Shown: positions 20,525 through 30,626, counted from the stretch's first letter. The stretch: DNA of 64,000 bases from Nitrosomonas sp. JL21 (GCF_009833095.1 NZ_QRCB01000019.1:1-64000), one strand, 5' to 3'. Numbers and translations are program-made. Notes: generated from the sequence alone by a model not told the origin.

Positions 20525-21628
20525 ATGTTCAAGGAAAAATTTGATCTCAATCTGGATTTCTTAAAGATGAAATCGCCTCATCTCATTGGGGTAGATATTA
20601 GTTCTTCATCGGTAAAAATGGTCGAATTGTCGATGTCAAACAAAGGAGATCAAACTTATCGCATCGAACGCTATGCGATTGAACCTTTGCCCGATGATGC
20701 CATGCTGGAAGGCGGTATTGTAAATTTAGAAGTGGTCAGTGAGTGCATGCAGCGCGGATGGAAGCGCATGAGTACTCGCCAGCGGAATGTTGCGCTAGCA
20801 TTGCCGGTAACCGATGTGATCACCAAGAAAATTATTGTTCCTGCCGGTCAACAAGAAGATGATCTGATTTTTCAGGTCGAGAATGAAGCCAGTCAATATA
20901 TTCCTTTTCCATTAAATGAAATCGACCTGGACTTCCAGATCGTCAAGCCGGTGTCGGATAGCGTGGACGAGGTAGAAGTACTCATTGCCGCGTCGCGCAA
21001 AGAAAAGGTCGAAGATCGAGTGGCCGCTGCATTATCTGCCGGGCTTAAAGCAATCGTAATGGATGTCGAATCCTATGCAGCCCAAGCCGCATTCGAACTG
21101 ACACTGAATCAGTTACCTGAAGGCGGTAAGAATCAAGTGATCGCGCTCGTGGATATTGGTTCCACTGTCATGAAAATCAATGTGTTTCATAATGGGGAAC
21201 AAGTTTATACCAGGGATCAGCCTTTTGGAGGTAATCAATTAACCCAGGAAATCAGCAATCAATTTAATCTTTCCTCAGAAGAATCAGAGGCCGCCAAAAA
21301 AAATGGAAAATTGCCCGACAGCTATAAAGCGGATGTTTTGCAGCCTTTTTGTGAAACCTTGGCAATTGAAGTGATGCGGGCTATCCAATTCTTTTATACC
21401 TCTACTCAATATACTGAGGTCAACTATATTTTTATTGCGGGCGGTTGTGCCGTTATTCCCGGTTTGAATGAAATTATTGCTTCTCGCACCCAAGTCAGTA
21501 CCTTCATTGTCAATCCATTTTCTAGTATGGAGCTATCGAACCGAGTCATGGCAAAGCAGCTCAATTTGGACGCGCCTGCACTATTGATCGCTTGTGGTCT
21601 CGCATTACGTAGCTTCGATCCATCATGA
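20525..21628 (+). CDS. pilM: Type IV pilus assembly protein PilM
   Basis: Cytoplasmic actin-like component of the pilus alignment complex, 367 residues. The ATPase-like fold shows LIGVDISSSSVKMVEL at about residue 20, DIGSTVMKINVF in the middle and FIAGGCAVIPGLNE near the C-terminus. It binds the short cytoplasmic tail of PilN. The stop overlaps the ATG of pilN (ATGA), so translation is coupled. Confidence 0.95.
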   Translation: MFKEKFDLNLDFLKMKSPHLIGVDISSSSVKMVELSMSNKGDQTYRIERYAIEPLPDDAMLEGGIVNLEVVSECMQRGWKRMSTRQRNVALALPVTDVITKKIIVPAGQQEDDLIFQVENEASQYIPFPLNEIDLDFQIVKPVSDSVDEVEVLIAASRKEKVEDRVAAALSAGLKAIVMDVESYAAQAAFELTLNQLPEGGKNQVIALVDIGSTVMKINVFHNGEQVYTRDQPFGGNQLTQEISNQFNLSSEESEAAKKNGKLPDSYKADVLQPFCETLAIEVMRAIQFFYTSTQYTEVNYIFIAGGCAVIPGLNEIIASRTQVSTFIVNPFSSMELSNRVMAKQLNLDAPALLIACGLALRSFDPS

Positions 21629-22182
21629 TACGCATTAATCTACTTCCACATCGTGAATTAAAGCGCAAGGCATTACAACAGCAAATTGCCGTTTTTGCAG
21701 GCATTGTCGGATTCTTGGGTATCGCTGTGGTATGGGGTATCTATACCTTCATCGACGGAGAGATTATTTATCAGAATGGGCGCAATCAATACATCAATGA
21801 TCAAATAGCTGCGCTCGATAAGGAAATTGCAGAGATACGCGAGATCAAGACGCGCACGCAGGAGCTGTTATCTCGTAAACAGATTGTCGAAACGCTACAA
21901 CACAGCCGCTCTGAGGTTGTTCATTTACTCGATCAACTGGTAAGGCTGCTGCCCGATGGTGTGCATTTGCGCAGCGTCAAGCAAGTGGACCGTGATATCA
22001 ATTTGGTAGGATATGCGCAATCGAACGCATGGGTTTCCACATTGATGCGTAATCTGGAATCGTCGCCTTATTTGCAATCCGCGCTCTTGATCGAAATCAA
22101 AGCAATCACGGTAAACAACGCTCGCCAGAATGAATTCAATATGCGGGTCAAACTGAAACAGGCAGCAATCGATGAATCATGA
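21625..22182 (+). CDS. pilN: Type IV pilus assembly protein PilN
   Basis: Inner-membrane alignment protein, 185 residues. The N-terminal PilM-binding motif INLLPHRE is at residues 4-11, followed by one membrane helix (about 22-45), a coiled-coil-like region and a periplasmic ferredoxin-like part. It pairs with PilO. A 49-base gap separates it from pilO. Confidence 0.94.
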   Translation: MIRINLLPHRELKRKALQQQIAVFAGIVGFLGIAVVWGIYTFIDGEIIYQNGRNQYINDQIAALDKEIAEIREIKTRTQELLSRKQIVETLQHSRSEVVHLLDQLVRLLPDGVHLRSVKQVDRDINLVGYAQSNAWVSTLMRNLESSPYLQSALLIEIKAITVNNARQNEFNMRVKLKQAAIDES

Positions 22183-22231
22183 AATTCTATTTAGGTTCAA
22201 CTGGATGAGCCCAATCTAAGATGATAATGCG

Positions 22232-22846
22232 ATGAATACATGGATTGAAGAATTACGCCAACTTGATATCAATAATATTGGCAACTGGCCACATGCGTTT
22301 AAAAGAGGCGCACTGGCGATTCTCTTTGTCGGCATCCTGTTCTCAGGCTATTTCTTCATATGGAAGGATCAGATCGTGGCCTTGGAAGGTGCGCAAGCTC
22401 AGGAAGAAACCTTGAAAACAACATATCTGGCAAAAAAGAGAAGTGCCGTCAATCTTCCCGCTTTGCGAGAACAGCTGAAGGAAATTGAACACTCGCTAAG
22501 TGCGCTTCTGAGGCAATTACCCGACAAATCCGAAATGGAAGCATTACTCGTCGATATCAATCAAGCGGGCTTGGGACGGGGATTGCAGTTCGAGCTATTC
22601 AAGCCGGCTGAACATGAGACTTTAAAAGCGTTTTATGCAGAATTACCGATCACCATACGCGTGATTGGCGAGTATCATGATATCGGCGCATTCGCGAGTG
22701 ATGTTGCACAATTACCACGGATTGTGACCTTGAATGACATCAATATTGCCCCTGGAAATGATGGAAAGCTAGTGCTGGAGGCGGTTGCGAAGACTTTTCG
22801 TTATTTGGACGAAGAAGAAATAACGAAGCAGGCTGGAGGAAAATGA
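22232..22846 (+). CDS. pilO: Type IV pilus assembly protein PilO
   Basis: PilN partner in the periplasm, 204 residues. There is a short cytoplasmic N-terminus, one membrane helix near residues 28-48, a coiled-coil segment (about 50-95) and a C-terminal globular domain with the family's SGxxxFE-like region replaced by GRGLQFELFKP. Order pilM-N-O-P-Q supports the call. Confidence 0.93.
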   Translation: MNTWIEELRQLDINNIGNWPHAFKRGALAILFVGILFSGYFFIWKDQIVALEGAQAQEETLKTTYLAKKRSAVNLPALREQLKEIEHSLSALLRQLPDKSEMEALLVDINQAGLGRGLQFELFKPAEHETLKAFYAELPITIRVIGEYHDIGAFASDVAQLPRIVTLNDINIAPGNDGKLVLEAVAKTFRYLDEEEITKQAGGK

Positions 22847-22849
22847 ATT

Positions 22850-23368
22850 ATGATACGACCGTTATTCCTACTAGTACTACTTATTATTTCTTCAATGATG
22901 ATAACGGCTTGTAGTCAGAATGATTATAGTGACCTGGAATCTTTCGTACATGATTCCGGAAATGGATTACAGGGAAAGATTGACCCATTGCCTGAAGTCA
23001 GGCCCTATAAGAATTTCACCTATCAAGCATTCGATATACCCACTCCGTTTCTGCCACGTAAAAATGATCAAGCACACAGCGCGATGAGTGGCATTCAACC
23101 TGATTTAAATCGCAGCAAGGAAGCACTGGAGTCTTATACACTGGAGAGCCTGTCAATGGTAGGTTCGCTTCAGCAGAATGACTTGATTTTTGCTTTGATT
23201 AAGTCTCCGGAAGGTACGCTTCATCGTGTTAAGAAAGGCAATTATTTAGGTCAGAACTTTGGGAAAATCGATCATATTTCAGAAGTCGAAGTGCAGCTAG
23301 TGGAAATAGTACAAGGGGGCGTGAATGAATGGACAGAACGTACTAGTGCACTCATGCTAAAGAACTAG
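22850..23368 (+). CDS. pilP: Type IV pilus lipoprotein PilP
   Basis: Inner-membrane-anchored lipoprotein linking PilNO to the secretin, 172 residues. The signal ends in a lipobox (ITAC, cysteine 21). The periplasmic domain contains SMVGSLQQNDLIFALIKSPEGTLHRVKKGNYLGQN-like blocks, typical of PilP HR domains. It begins three bases after pilO. Confidence 0.94.
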   Translation: MIRPLFLLVLLIISSMMITACSQNDYSDLESFVHDSGNGLQGKIDPLPEVRPYKNFTYQAFDIPTPFLPRKNDQAHSAMSGIQPDLNRSKEALESYTLESLSMVGSLQQNDLIFALIKSPEGTLHRVKKGNYLGQNFGKIDHISEVEVQLVEIVQGGVNEWTERTSALMLKN

Positions 23369-23393
23369 AAGTAAACCATGTTAGCTTTCGACA

Positions 23394-25502
23394 ATGAAAA
23401 AAAATATCCTAGGGTTGGGGAAGACAGCGCTGTTGATTTTTTTTGTTACCACGGTTTCTGCTGAAGAAATTCAGCCTTTAGAAGTTTCTCAAAATAGCAG
23501 TAATAGTATACGTTCGATCGAGATCTCCAATATCCAAAATGGGGAAGTCGTCGCAAAGCTGGCATTAGATCACCCTCTTCCGGTACTTCCGGTGGGTGTT
23601 TCATTAAGCAATCCTTTTCGCATTTATTTCGATTTTCATCAAGTCGCAAATGGCCTGGGCAAGAATCTTCAAGAAGCTGCAGAAGGAGAATTGCGCAGCA
23701 TCAATATCGTTCAAGTCGGGGATCGCACTCGGCTGGTGCTGAATCTGTCACGGTTGATGAGGCACGAGATTCGCGCTGTCGACAATATGATTTTCATCAG
23801 ACTGGTGGCAATCGCCGAGAATCAAGCGGTGGATACCGTCGTCCGCTTTGCTGAGGACACTCCCAAGAATCAGGTCAATACACTCCGCGACATTGATTTT
23901 CGCCGCGGCCCGAATGGTGAAGGCAGGATCATCGTCGATATGACGAAAGCCAATGCAGGCGTCGATGTTCAGCATCAAGGCGATGATATCTTTGTCGACT
24001 TCGTGGATACCTTCTTACCCAGCAGCTTAAAACGGCGCCTCGATGTTGTCGATTTTGCCACCCCCATCAATATCATCGAAACCTCGAAGAAGGGCGACAA
24101 TGTCCGCATGACGGTGAGATCCAATGGCCGGTGGGAGCATTCTGCCCGTCAATCGGGAAGTCAATTTGTTTTGGAAGTGCGCGCGGTGGTCGATGAGGAT
24201 GAAGAACTGGCCAAAAAGAAACGCATCAATGGCGGTTATACCGGTGAAAGACTGTCGCTCAATTTCCAGGATGTCGAAGTCAGGGCGATATTGCAAGTCA
24301 TTGCCGATTTTACCAATCTAAACATTATTGCCAGTGATTCCGTAACCGGAAACCTGACCATCCGATTGAAGGATGTGCCCTGGGACCAGGCATTGGATAT
24401 CGTGCTGCAAGTGCACGGCCTCGACAAACGTAAAACCGGCAACGTGATTTTTGTGGCGCCTCGCAAGGAAATGGCTGATCGAGAATTGCTAGACCTGGAA
24501 GCGCAATTGCAGATCGCGGATATGGAACCTGTGCGGTCGGAAATTTTTCATCTGAATCACCGTCGAGTCAACTCCATTTCGTTCGAAGGAATGCTCAGCA
24601 AACGCGGCACGATCAACCTGGATGAAATCAGCAACACGTTGACAGTCACCGACATTCCCGCACGCTTGAATGAAGTCAGAAAACGCATCCAGCGGCTCGA
24701 TGTGTATGAGCGGCAAGTCATGATTGAAGCGCGCATCGTCGAAGCGATTGATACTTTCAGCCGAAACCTCGGTGCGCGGTTTGGTATTCAGAATTCAACG
24801 GGCTTGGGTAGCGAGAGGCTCGGTATTTCGGGTAATCTGACCGATTCCAGTGCTCTTGCTGGAGGCAGTCCGGCTGGCAGTGGCGCAAACAACCTGAACG
24901 TCAACTTGCCGGCGGCAGCAGCGACAGGCTTGCTCGGAGGGCCGGCAGCATTGGGATTGAGCCTGATGAAAATAAACAATGGCCGGTTGATCAACCTGGA
25001 GCTGTCTGCGCTCGAAACCGATAGAAAAGGACGGGTCATCGCCAGTCCTCGCGTCGTGACTGCGCATGGTATCGAAGCGATCATCGAGCAGGGTGACCGA
25101 GTGCCCTATCAGCAAGCGACGAGCAGCGGCGCCACCAGTATCCGTTTCATGGACGCCACGTTGCGGCTGAAAGTCAAACCACTGATCACTTACAATGGGC
25201 AGATCGATATGGAATTGAATGTCAATCAAGACAAAATCGGCACGCCGATCAATCAGTTCCTGCCACCGCCGATCAATACCAAACAAGTGACTACTAAAGT
25301 ACTGGTCGAGAATGGGGGTACTGTCGTGATAGGCGGGATTTTTGATCGAACCGAGAATAATGTCGTCAATAAGGTACCCTTGCTTGGAGACATTCCAGTC
25401 ATTGGAAATGTGTTCCGTAATACCAGTAAGCAGGATGACAAACGCGAGTTGCTGATTTTCGTGACGCCGCGCATCCTAAGCGAAAATCTCAATCTGCAGT
25501 AA
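23394..25502 (+). CDS. pilQ: Type IV pilus secretin PilQ
   Basis: Outer-membrane pore for the pilus, 702 residues. After an N-terminal signal come two AMIN-like peptidoglycan-binding domains (about 45-250), an STN/N0 domain (RLSLNFQDVEVRAILQVIADFTNLN near 285) and N1. The secretin domain ends in VPLLGDIPVIGNVFRNTS and LLIFVTPRIL. A glycine/alanine/serine-rich stretch lies in the secretin domain near residues 490-525. In many relatives aroK and aroB follow; here a convergent trmL ends seven bases away. Confidence 0.96.
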   Translation: MKKNILGLGKTALLIFFVTTVSAEEIQPLEVSQNSSNSIRSIEISNIQNGEVVAKLALDHPLPVLPVGVSLSNPFRIYFDFHQVANGLGKNLQEAAEGELRSINIVQVGDRTRLVLNLSRLMRHEIRAVDNMIFIRLVAIAENQAVDTVVRFAEDTPKNQVNTLRDIDFRRGPNGEGRIIVDMTKANAGVDVQHQGDDIFVDFVDTFLPSSLKRRLDVVDFATPINIIETSKKGDNVRMTVRSNGRWEHSARQSGSQFVLEVRAVVDEDEELAKKKRINGGYTGERLSLNFQDVEVRAILQVIADFTNLNIIASDSVTGNLTIRLKDVPWDQALDIVLQVHGLDKRKTGNVIFVAPRKEMADRELLDLEAQLQIADMEPVRSEIFHLNHRRVNSISFEGMLSKRGTINLDEISNTLTVTDIPARLNEVRKRIQRLDVYERQVMIEARIVEAIDTFSRNLGARFGIQNSTGLGSERLGISGNLTDSSALAGGSPAGSGANNLNVNLPAAAATGLLGGPAALGLSLMKINNGRLINLELSALETDRKGRVIASPRVVTAHGIEAIIEQGDRVPYQQATSSGATSIRFMDATLRLKVKPLITYNGQIDMELNVNQDKIGTPINQFLPPPINTKQVTTKVLVENGGTVVIGGIFDRTENNVVNKVPLLGDIPVIGNVFRNTSKQDDKRELLIFVTPRILSENLNLQ

Positions 25503-25509
25503 ACAAAAG

Positions 25510-25974
25510 TCATTGGCCGGATGGAAATCCGGCCTGACGCCAAGCTTCATAAGCGATGATTGCGACGGCATTCGATAAATTCAAGCTGCGGCTGGTTGCT
25601 ACCATCGGAATTCGAATACGCCGGAGCTCCGGAAAAGTATTGAGCAGGTGCGACGGTAAGCCGCAACTTTCCGCGCCGAATAAAAACGCATCTCCAGTAA
25701 CGTACTGTACCGTGTCATAGCATTGCTTTCCTTTGGTAGTCACTGCAAAGATGCGATGTCCCTGCAAACTCTGACTGCACGCCATCCAACTGTCATGCAC
25801 CTTGATGCGTGCGAATTCATGATAATCCAGGCCAGCGCGCAGCAATTGCTTGTCTTGCAACGGGAATCCCAGCGGTTTGACCAGATGCAATTGAAAGCCG
25901 GTATTGGCGCACAAGCGGATGATATTACCCGTATTGGGAGGGATTTCTGGTTGATGGAGAATAATGTTAAACAT
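25510..25974 (-). CDS. trmL: tRNA (cytidine/uridine-34 2'-O)-methyltransferase TrmL
   Basis: Small SPOUT methyltransferase, 154 residues, methylating the wobble ribose of leucine tRNAs. It begins with MFNIILHQPEIPPNTGNIIRLCANT, the family hallmark. It has FGAESCGLP in the middle and the knot segment RSLNLSNAVAIIAYE at the end. Convergent with pilQ and 48 bases from comF on the same strand. Confidence 0.93.
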   Translation of the reverse strand: MFNIILHQPEIPPNTGNIIRLCANTGFQLHLVKPLGFPLQDKQLLRAGLDYHEFARIKVHDSWMACSQSLQGHRIFAVTTKGKQCYDTVQYVTGDAFLFGAESCGLPSHLLNTFPELRRIRIPMVATSRSLNLSNAVAIIAYEAWRQAGFPSGQ

Positions 25975-26022
25975 GTCGCAATGATGAAATATGCTCTGTC
26001 ATAAAGAAAAGAAAAAAGTATT

Positions 26023-26703
26023 TTAACCGGAGCCGGTTTCCGGCAACGTTCTGGCCACAACCCAGTTATTGATTTCAACGGCGCCCTGCCGACGGAGTAT
26101 TTTAGCCAATTCGTTCAAAGTTGCACCGGTTGTCATCACATCATCCACCACGGCGATGCGTTGTCCAGACAAATCCATTTCACAACTGAATGCGTTGCGA
26201 ATATTTTTGTGCCGATCTTTCCAAGGAAGTTCGGTCTGCGGTGGCGTATGCCGGATTCGATTGCAGCTATCAGGCAATAAAGGAATTTTCATGTGCCGCG
26301 CGAGATAGCGGCTCAGTTCGATGGCCTGATTATATCCGCGTTCCCGTAATCGGAGCGGATGCAGTGGCATCGGAATGATGACATCCGGCTTTTCGTCGAT
26401 GGTGTGCAATTTTGCGATGAGTAAACCGGCCAGAATCGGGGCGATGGCCAGATTCGCTTGATATTTCAGAGCATGAATCAGCGCATCGATGGGGAATGTA
26501 TAACGCACTGCTGCAATGGTGCGGGTAAATGCGGGCGGCTTGCTCAAGCATGCGCCGCATAATTCCGCCGTGGGTACCGGCCATAGGCAAGCCGGGCAAT
26601 GGTTGAGCGGCACTCGCGGCAAATGATCATAGCAAGGCTGGCAGAAATCCTGAATGGAGGATGCGCCACAGAGAATGCACGTTTTCTGAGTAAATATCTG
26701 CAC
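26023..26703 (-). CDS. comF: ComF family phosphoribosyltransferase-like protein
   Basis: ComF-type protein, 226 residues, linked to DNA uptake in competent bacteria. The N-terminus has zinc-ribbon cysteines (CILCGASS, CQPC, CPAC, CGAC) and the C-terminal half is a PRTase fold with the PRPP-binding loop VVDDVMTTGATL. Divergent from bioB across 124 bases. Competence ComF and the type IV pilus genes nearby would fit DNA uptake, but this is inference. Confidence 0.9.
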   Translation of the reverse strand: MQIFTQKTCILCGASSIQDFCQPCYDHLPRVPLNHCPACLWPVPTAELCGACLSKPPAFTRTIAAVRYTFPIDALIHALKYQANLAIAPILAGLLIAKLHTIDEKPDVIIPMPLHPLRLRERGYNQAIELSRYLARHMKIPLLPDSCNRIRHTPPQTELPWKDRHKNIRNAFSCEMDLSGQRIAVVDDVMTTGATLNELAKILRRQGAVEINNWVVARTLPETGSG

Positions 26704-26742
26704 AATAATTGGTCAGTCTTTGGTAAAGGGCTGGTGATAAAA

Positions 26743-26766
26743 TTGACAAGGAAGGTTCATTCCTTG
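26743..26766. promoter_or_regulatory. Inverted repeat over a consensus -35 box upstream of bioB
   Basis: A perfect TTGACA (26743-26748) overlaps an inverted repeat with arms CAAGGAA (26747-26753) and TTCCTTG (26760-26766). It lies between divergent comF and bioB, about 60 bases before bioB. No good -10 hexamer is seen at the expected distance. It could be an operator controlling biotin synthesis; it does not resemble the long E. coli BirA operator. Confidence 0.35.
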
Positions 26767-26827
26767 ATCATCCAGAATTATCGGCAATTGGCGCCAGTGA
26801 TGCAGTATTTGAATAGGTAGATTAGAT

Positions 26828-27835
26828 ATGAATTTGGATCCTTTGATCAATGACAAAGTGCTTACCGATATGAGCGATGCGGCAGGGCAGCCGCATCGCT
26901 CAACGCGTTGGACTGTGGCCGAAGTGGAAGCGTTATTGAATGCGCCGTTTAATGATCTGATGTACCGGGCGCAGAGTGTGCATCGCCAGCATCATGATGC
27001 GAATGGCGTGCAATTATCGACGTTGATTTCAGTCAAGACAGGCGGATGTCCGGAAGATTGCGGCTATTGTCCGCAAGCGGCGCGCTATCATACCGGTGTC
27101 GAGAATCAGAATATGCTGTCGCTGGATGAAGTGGTATCGGTAGCAATGGAAGCAAAGGAGAACGGCGCATCGCGTTTTTGCATGGGCGCCGCATGGCGTG
27201 GCCCCAAGCAGCGGGACATCGAAAAAATGACTGAGATGGTGCGTGCGGTCAAAGCATTGGGCATGGAAACCTGCGCTACGTTGGGATTGCTCAAGCCAGG
27301 CCAGGCCCAGCAATTGAGCGAGGCCGGTTTGGATTATTACAATCATAATCTCGACACTGCGCCGGAATATTATAAGGAAATCATCACCACGCGGCATTAT
27401 CAGGATCGTCTGGACACGTTGCAGGAAGTGCGCGACGCCGGTATCAACGTCTGCTGTGGCGGTATCGTGGGCATGGGCGAGAGTCGGCAATCGCGTGCCG
27501 GCTTGATCGCGCAATTGGCCAATCTGGATCCGTATCCGGAATCGGTGCCGATTAATCATCTGGTGCAAGTCGAAGGAACGCCATTGTATGGCACCGACGT
27601 ACTGGATCCGTTCGAGTTCGTCCGTACCATTGCCGCTGCGCGAATCACCATGCCCAAGGCCATGGTGCGTTTATCTGCCGGTCGCCGAGAAATGTCCGAG
27701 GCTGTTCAGGCGTTGTGTTTTCTGGCTGGCGCCAATTCCATTTTTTATGGCGATAAATTGCTGACCACTGGAAACCCCGAAACAGACCACGATCGGAAGT
27801 TGCTGGATAAGCTGGGATTGCACGCATTGTCATAG
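26828..27835 (+). CDS. bioB: Biotin synthase
   Basis: Radical SAM enzyme that inserts sulfur into dethiobiotin, 335 residues. The 4Fe-4S cluster motif is [10 protein letters not shown] (C-x3-C-x2-C, about residue 77-84), with a 2Fe-2S site formed by downstream cysteines (FCMGA, ETCAT, CCGG) and an arginine in RLSAGR. First gene of bioB-F-H-C-D; bioF begins directly after its stop codon. Confidence 0.97.
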   Translation: MNLDPLINDKVLTDMSDAAGQPHRSTRWTVAEVEALLNAPFNDLMYRAQSVHRQHHDANGVQLSTLISVKTGGCPEDCGYCPQAARYHTGVENQNMLSLDEVVSVAMEAKENGASRFCMGAAWRGPKQRDIEKMTEMVRAVKALGMETCATLGLLKPGQAQQLSEAGLDYYNHNLDTAPEYYKEIITTRHYQDRLDTLQEVRDAGINVCCGGIVGMGESRQSRAGLIAQLANLDPYPESVPINHLVQVEGTPLYGTDVLDPFEFVRTIAAARITMPKAMVRLSAGRREMSEAVQALCFLAGANSIFYGDKLLTTGNPETDHDRKLLDKLGLHALS

Positions 27836-28999
27836 ATGTTTCCCGATTTTGCTGAGCAACTACGCCTTCGCGAGCAGCAAGGATTGCGGCGTTTTCGGCA
27901 AATCGTCGAAGGGCCGCAAGCAACGCATATCACCATTGAGGGCCGTGAGTATCTGGCGTTCAGCAGTAATGATTATCTTGGGCTTGCGAATCATCCGGAC
28001 CTGATCAGATCGGTGTGCGATGGCGCGCAACGTTATGGGGTCGGTGCGGGCGCATCGCATCTCATTCATGGTCATTCTGCCGCGCACCATGCGCTGGAGA
28101 AGGCATTGGCGGAGTTTACCGGTTTTCCCAAAGCATTATTGTTCTCGACCGGTTATATGGCCAATATCGGCGTGGTGACGGCGCTGGTGGGGCGAGAAGA
28201 CGCCATTTTCGCAGATAAATTGAATCATGCTTCCCTGAATGATGCAGCTTTACTATCCCGCGCAAAGTTCATTCGTTATCCGCATCTCGACATGGCTGCG
28301 CTGGAACGACGGTTGGCGGAAAGCGATGCGCGGCGCAAACTGGTAATCAGCGATGCGGTATTCAGCATGGAAGGCGATATTGCGCCGGTTCAAGCGTTGG
28401 TTGCACTATGCAACAAGTATCAGGCGTTATTATTGCTGGATGATGCGCATGGCTTTGGTATTTTAGGACAACAGGGCAGGGGTAGCTTATCTGTGCCGGG
28501 CTGGCAGAAACACCGTCTTCCTAACCTCTTGTATATGGCGACGCTGGGCAAGGCTGCGGGTGTGTTCGGCGCCTTTGTCGCGGCGCAGGCAGACGTAATC
28601 GAAACGTTGATCCAATCGGCGCGCAGTTATATCTACACTACAGCCACGCCGCCATTGTTATCGCAAGCTTTGCTGACGAGCCTGAAATTGATTGAGCATG
28701 ACGAATGGCGACGGGAAGCGTTAGCAACTAACATTACGCAGCTCAAGCGAGAAGTGCAATCATTACGCTGGAAATTACTGCCTTCGATGACGCCGATCCA
28801 ACCCTTGCTGGTCGGCGATAGTCAGGAAGCGGTGCGGATCAGCCAGCAATTGCGCGAACGCGGATTGCTGGTGCCGGCGATCCGGCCGTCTACGGTGCCG
28901 CAAAACACAGCGCGGTTGCGTATTTCGTTGTCTGCTGCGCATCTGCCGCATGATATCCGGAGGTTGACGCAGGCCCTGCAGGAACTGGCTGCAGCATGA
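27836..28999 (+). CDS. bioF: 8-amino-7-oxononanoate synthase
   Basis: PLP enzyme joining pimeloyl-ACP and alanine, 387 residues. Family segments are AFSSNDYLGLANHP, GAGASHLIHGHS, LLLDDAHGFGILG and the PLP lysine in ATLGKAAGVFG. No gap to bioB and a four-base ATGA overlap with bioH indicate a coupled operon. Confidence 0.96.
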   Translation: MFPDFAEQLRLREQQGLRRFRQIVEGPQATHITIEGREYLAFSSNDYLGLANHPDLIRSVCDGAQRYGVGAGASHLIHGHSAAHHALEKALAEFTGFPKALLFSTGYMANIGVVTALVGREDAIFADKLNHASLNDAALLSRAKFIRYPHLDMAALERRLAESDARRKLVISDAVFSMEGDIAPVQALVALCNKYQALLLLDDAHGFGILGQQGRGSLSVPGWQKHRLPNLLYMATLGKAAGVFGAFVAAQADVIETLIQSARSYIYTTATPPLLSQALLTSLKLIEHDEWRREALATNITQLKREVQSLRWKLLPSMTPIQPLLVGDSQEAVRISQQLRERGLLVPAIRPSTVPQNTARLRISLSAAHLPHDIRRLTQALQELAAA

Positions 29000-29766
29000 C
29001 ACGATTGCATATCGATATCGTCGGTGAAGGGCCCGATTTAGTGCTGTTGCATGGCTGGGCAATGCATGGCGGCATTTGGGGCAGTGTCCGTGATCGATTA
29101 AGCCAGCAATTCCGCCTGCATCTGGTCGATTTGCCGGGCCATGGATTGAGTTCCGCTTGTGAACCGACAACATTGAGTCGTTTGGCTGAGATCATCACCG
29201 GTATTTTGCCGGAGCGTTGCATGGTCGGCGGGTGGTCGCTCGGAGGGCAGATTGCGATGGAATTGGCGTTGCGCGAATCCGAGCGGATCGAAAAATTGAT
29301 CCTGATTTCGACGACGCCGTGCTTTGCCAAGCGCGACGATTGGGAATCAGGCATGGATCCAAAATTGCTGCAACTGTTCTGGGAAAATTTGAAACTGAAT
29401 TACGCTACCACCATCAATCGTTTTCTGACATTGCAGATGAGCGGCGATCGTGACGCCAGCAAGGTGTTATTGCAACTGCGCCAGCATTTTTTTCAGCGCG
29501 CAGAACCCGAACCTGCAGCCTTGGAAAAAAGCCTGCAGATTTTGCAGCAGAGCGATTTGCGCGATCGTATTGCAGCGATTCGCCAGCCTGTGTTAATCAT
29601 GCACGGGGACAATGACGTGATTACTCATCCGGATGCGGCCGATTGGATGCACCGGCAATTGCCGCATGCACGGTTCGTGAGGTTTGCTCATTGCGGACAT
29701 GCGCCATTCTTATCGTATCCTGATCAATTTGTGACGTGCCTGAATGAGTTCAGAACAAGTTCTTGA
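28996..29766 (+). CDS. bioH: Pimeloyl-ACP methyl ester esterase
   Basis: Alpha/beta hydrolase, 256 residues, that removes the methyl group from pimeloyl-ACP methyl ester. The nucleophile elbow is GWSLGG (about residue 76-81), the oxyanion region LLHGWAMHGG, the acid in HGDND and the histidine in HCGHAPF. It overlaps bioF by four bases and bioC by 23. Confidence 0.94.
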   Translation: MTRLHIDIVGEGPDLVLLHGWAMHGGIWGSVRDRLSQQFRLHLVDLPGHGLSSACEPTTLSRLAEIITGILPERCMVGGWSLGGQIAMELALRESERIEKLILISTTPCFAKRDDWESGMDPKLLQLFWENLKLNYATTINRFLTLQMSGDRDASKVLLQLRQHFFQRAEPEPAALEKSLQILQQSDLRDRIAAIRQPVLIMHGDNDVITHPDAADWMHRQLPHARFVRFAHCGHAPFLSYPDQFVTCLNEFRTSS

Positions 29767-30625
29767 TAAAAAACAATTGCGTGCTGCATTCGAGCGTGCG
29801 GCAAGCAGCTATGACCAGGCGGCGGTGCTGCAGCGAGAGATCAGCAATCGCATGTTGTCGCGTCTGGAGTACATCAAGTACCGGCCCGAGGTCATCCTCG
29901 ATGCGGGCAGCGGCACCGGTTATGGTAGCCAGCAATTGGCCCGACGCTATCCATCTAGTCAATTGATCGCAGTCGATATCGCCTGCGCGATGCTGCAGCA
30001 GGCACGGCCGAATACCGCGTGGTGGCAACGCATATTGTCGTTGCAACAGCAGCATAGCCATTATGTATGTGCCGATATCGAGCAATTCCCGATCAAAAAT
30101 GACAGCGTCGGCCTGATCTGGTCGAATCTCGCGTTGCAATGGTGCAATGATCTGAATCGCACGTTTGCCGAAATGCACCGCATTTTACGCGCCGATGGCC
30201 TGCTGATGTTCAGCACTTTCGGTCCGGATACGCTGAAAGAATTGCGTCAATCGTTCGCAAAGTCGGATTCGCATCAGCACGTCAACCGCTTCGCCGACAT
30301 GCACGACATCGGCGATCTGTTAGTCAACAATCGTTTCTCAACCCCCGTCATGGATATGGAATATATCACCCTGACGTATGATGACGTGATCGGCGTGATG
30401 CGCGACCTCAAGGCAATCGGTGCGCATAACGTGATTCAGGGCCGGCAGGAGGGATTGATGGGCAAAAAGCGCTGGCAGCAAGCGATCGATGCGTATGAGA
30501 CGCTGCGCCACGACGGCAAATTGCCGGCTACGTTCGAAGTAGTCTACGGGCACGCCTGGAAACCCCATGATCCGCGCTCGATATTGACGCCCGAAACGCG
30601 CCGGCAATTAGGATTGCCGCCTTGA
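29744..30625 (+). CDS. bioC: Malonyl-ACP O-methyltransferase
   Basis: SAM-dependent methyltransferase starting pimeloyl synthesis, 293 residues. The SAM-binding motif is ILDAGSGTGYGS (about 46-57), with the N-terminal FERAASSYDQAAVLQREI segment typical of BioC. Overlaps bioH and ends one base before bioD. BioC plus BioH define the E. coli-type pimelate route. Confidence 0.95.
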   Translation: MSSEQVLDKKQLRAAFERAASSYDQAAVLQREISNRMLSRLEYIKYRPEVILDAGSGTGYGSQQLARRYPSSQLIAVDIACAMLQQARPNTAWWQRILSLQQQHSHYVCADIEQFPIKNDSVGLIWSNLALQWCNDLNRTFAEMHRILRADGLLMFSTFGPDTLKELRQSFAKSDSHQHVNRFADMHDIGDLLVNNRFSTPVMDMEYITLTYDDVIGVMRDLKAIGAHNVIQGRQEGLMGKKRWQQAIDAYETLRHDGKLPATFEVVYGHAWKPHDPRSILTPETRRQLGLPP

Positions 30626-30626
30626 C

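Noticed and set aside
26599-26820. Open frame of 73 codons across the start of comF and the bioB upstream region
   Set aside because: Mostly antisense to comF and covering the promoter region; no protein-like features.
26704-26827. Classical BirA operator upstream of bioB
   Set aside because: No 12-base arms with 16-base spacing like the E. coli site; only a short inverted repeat is present.
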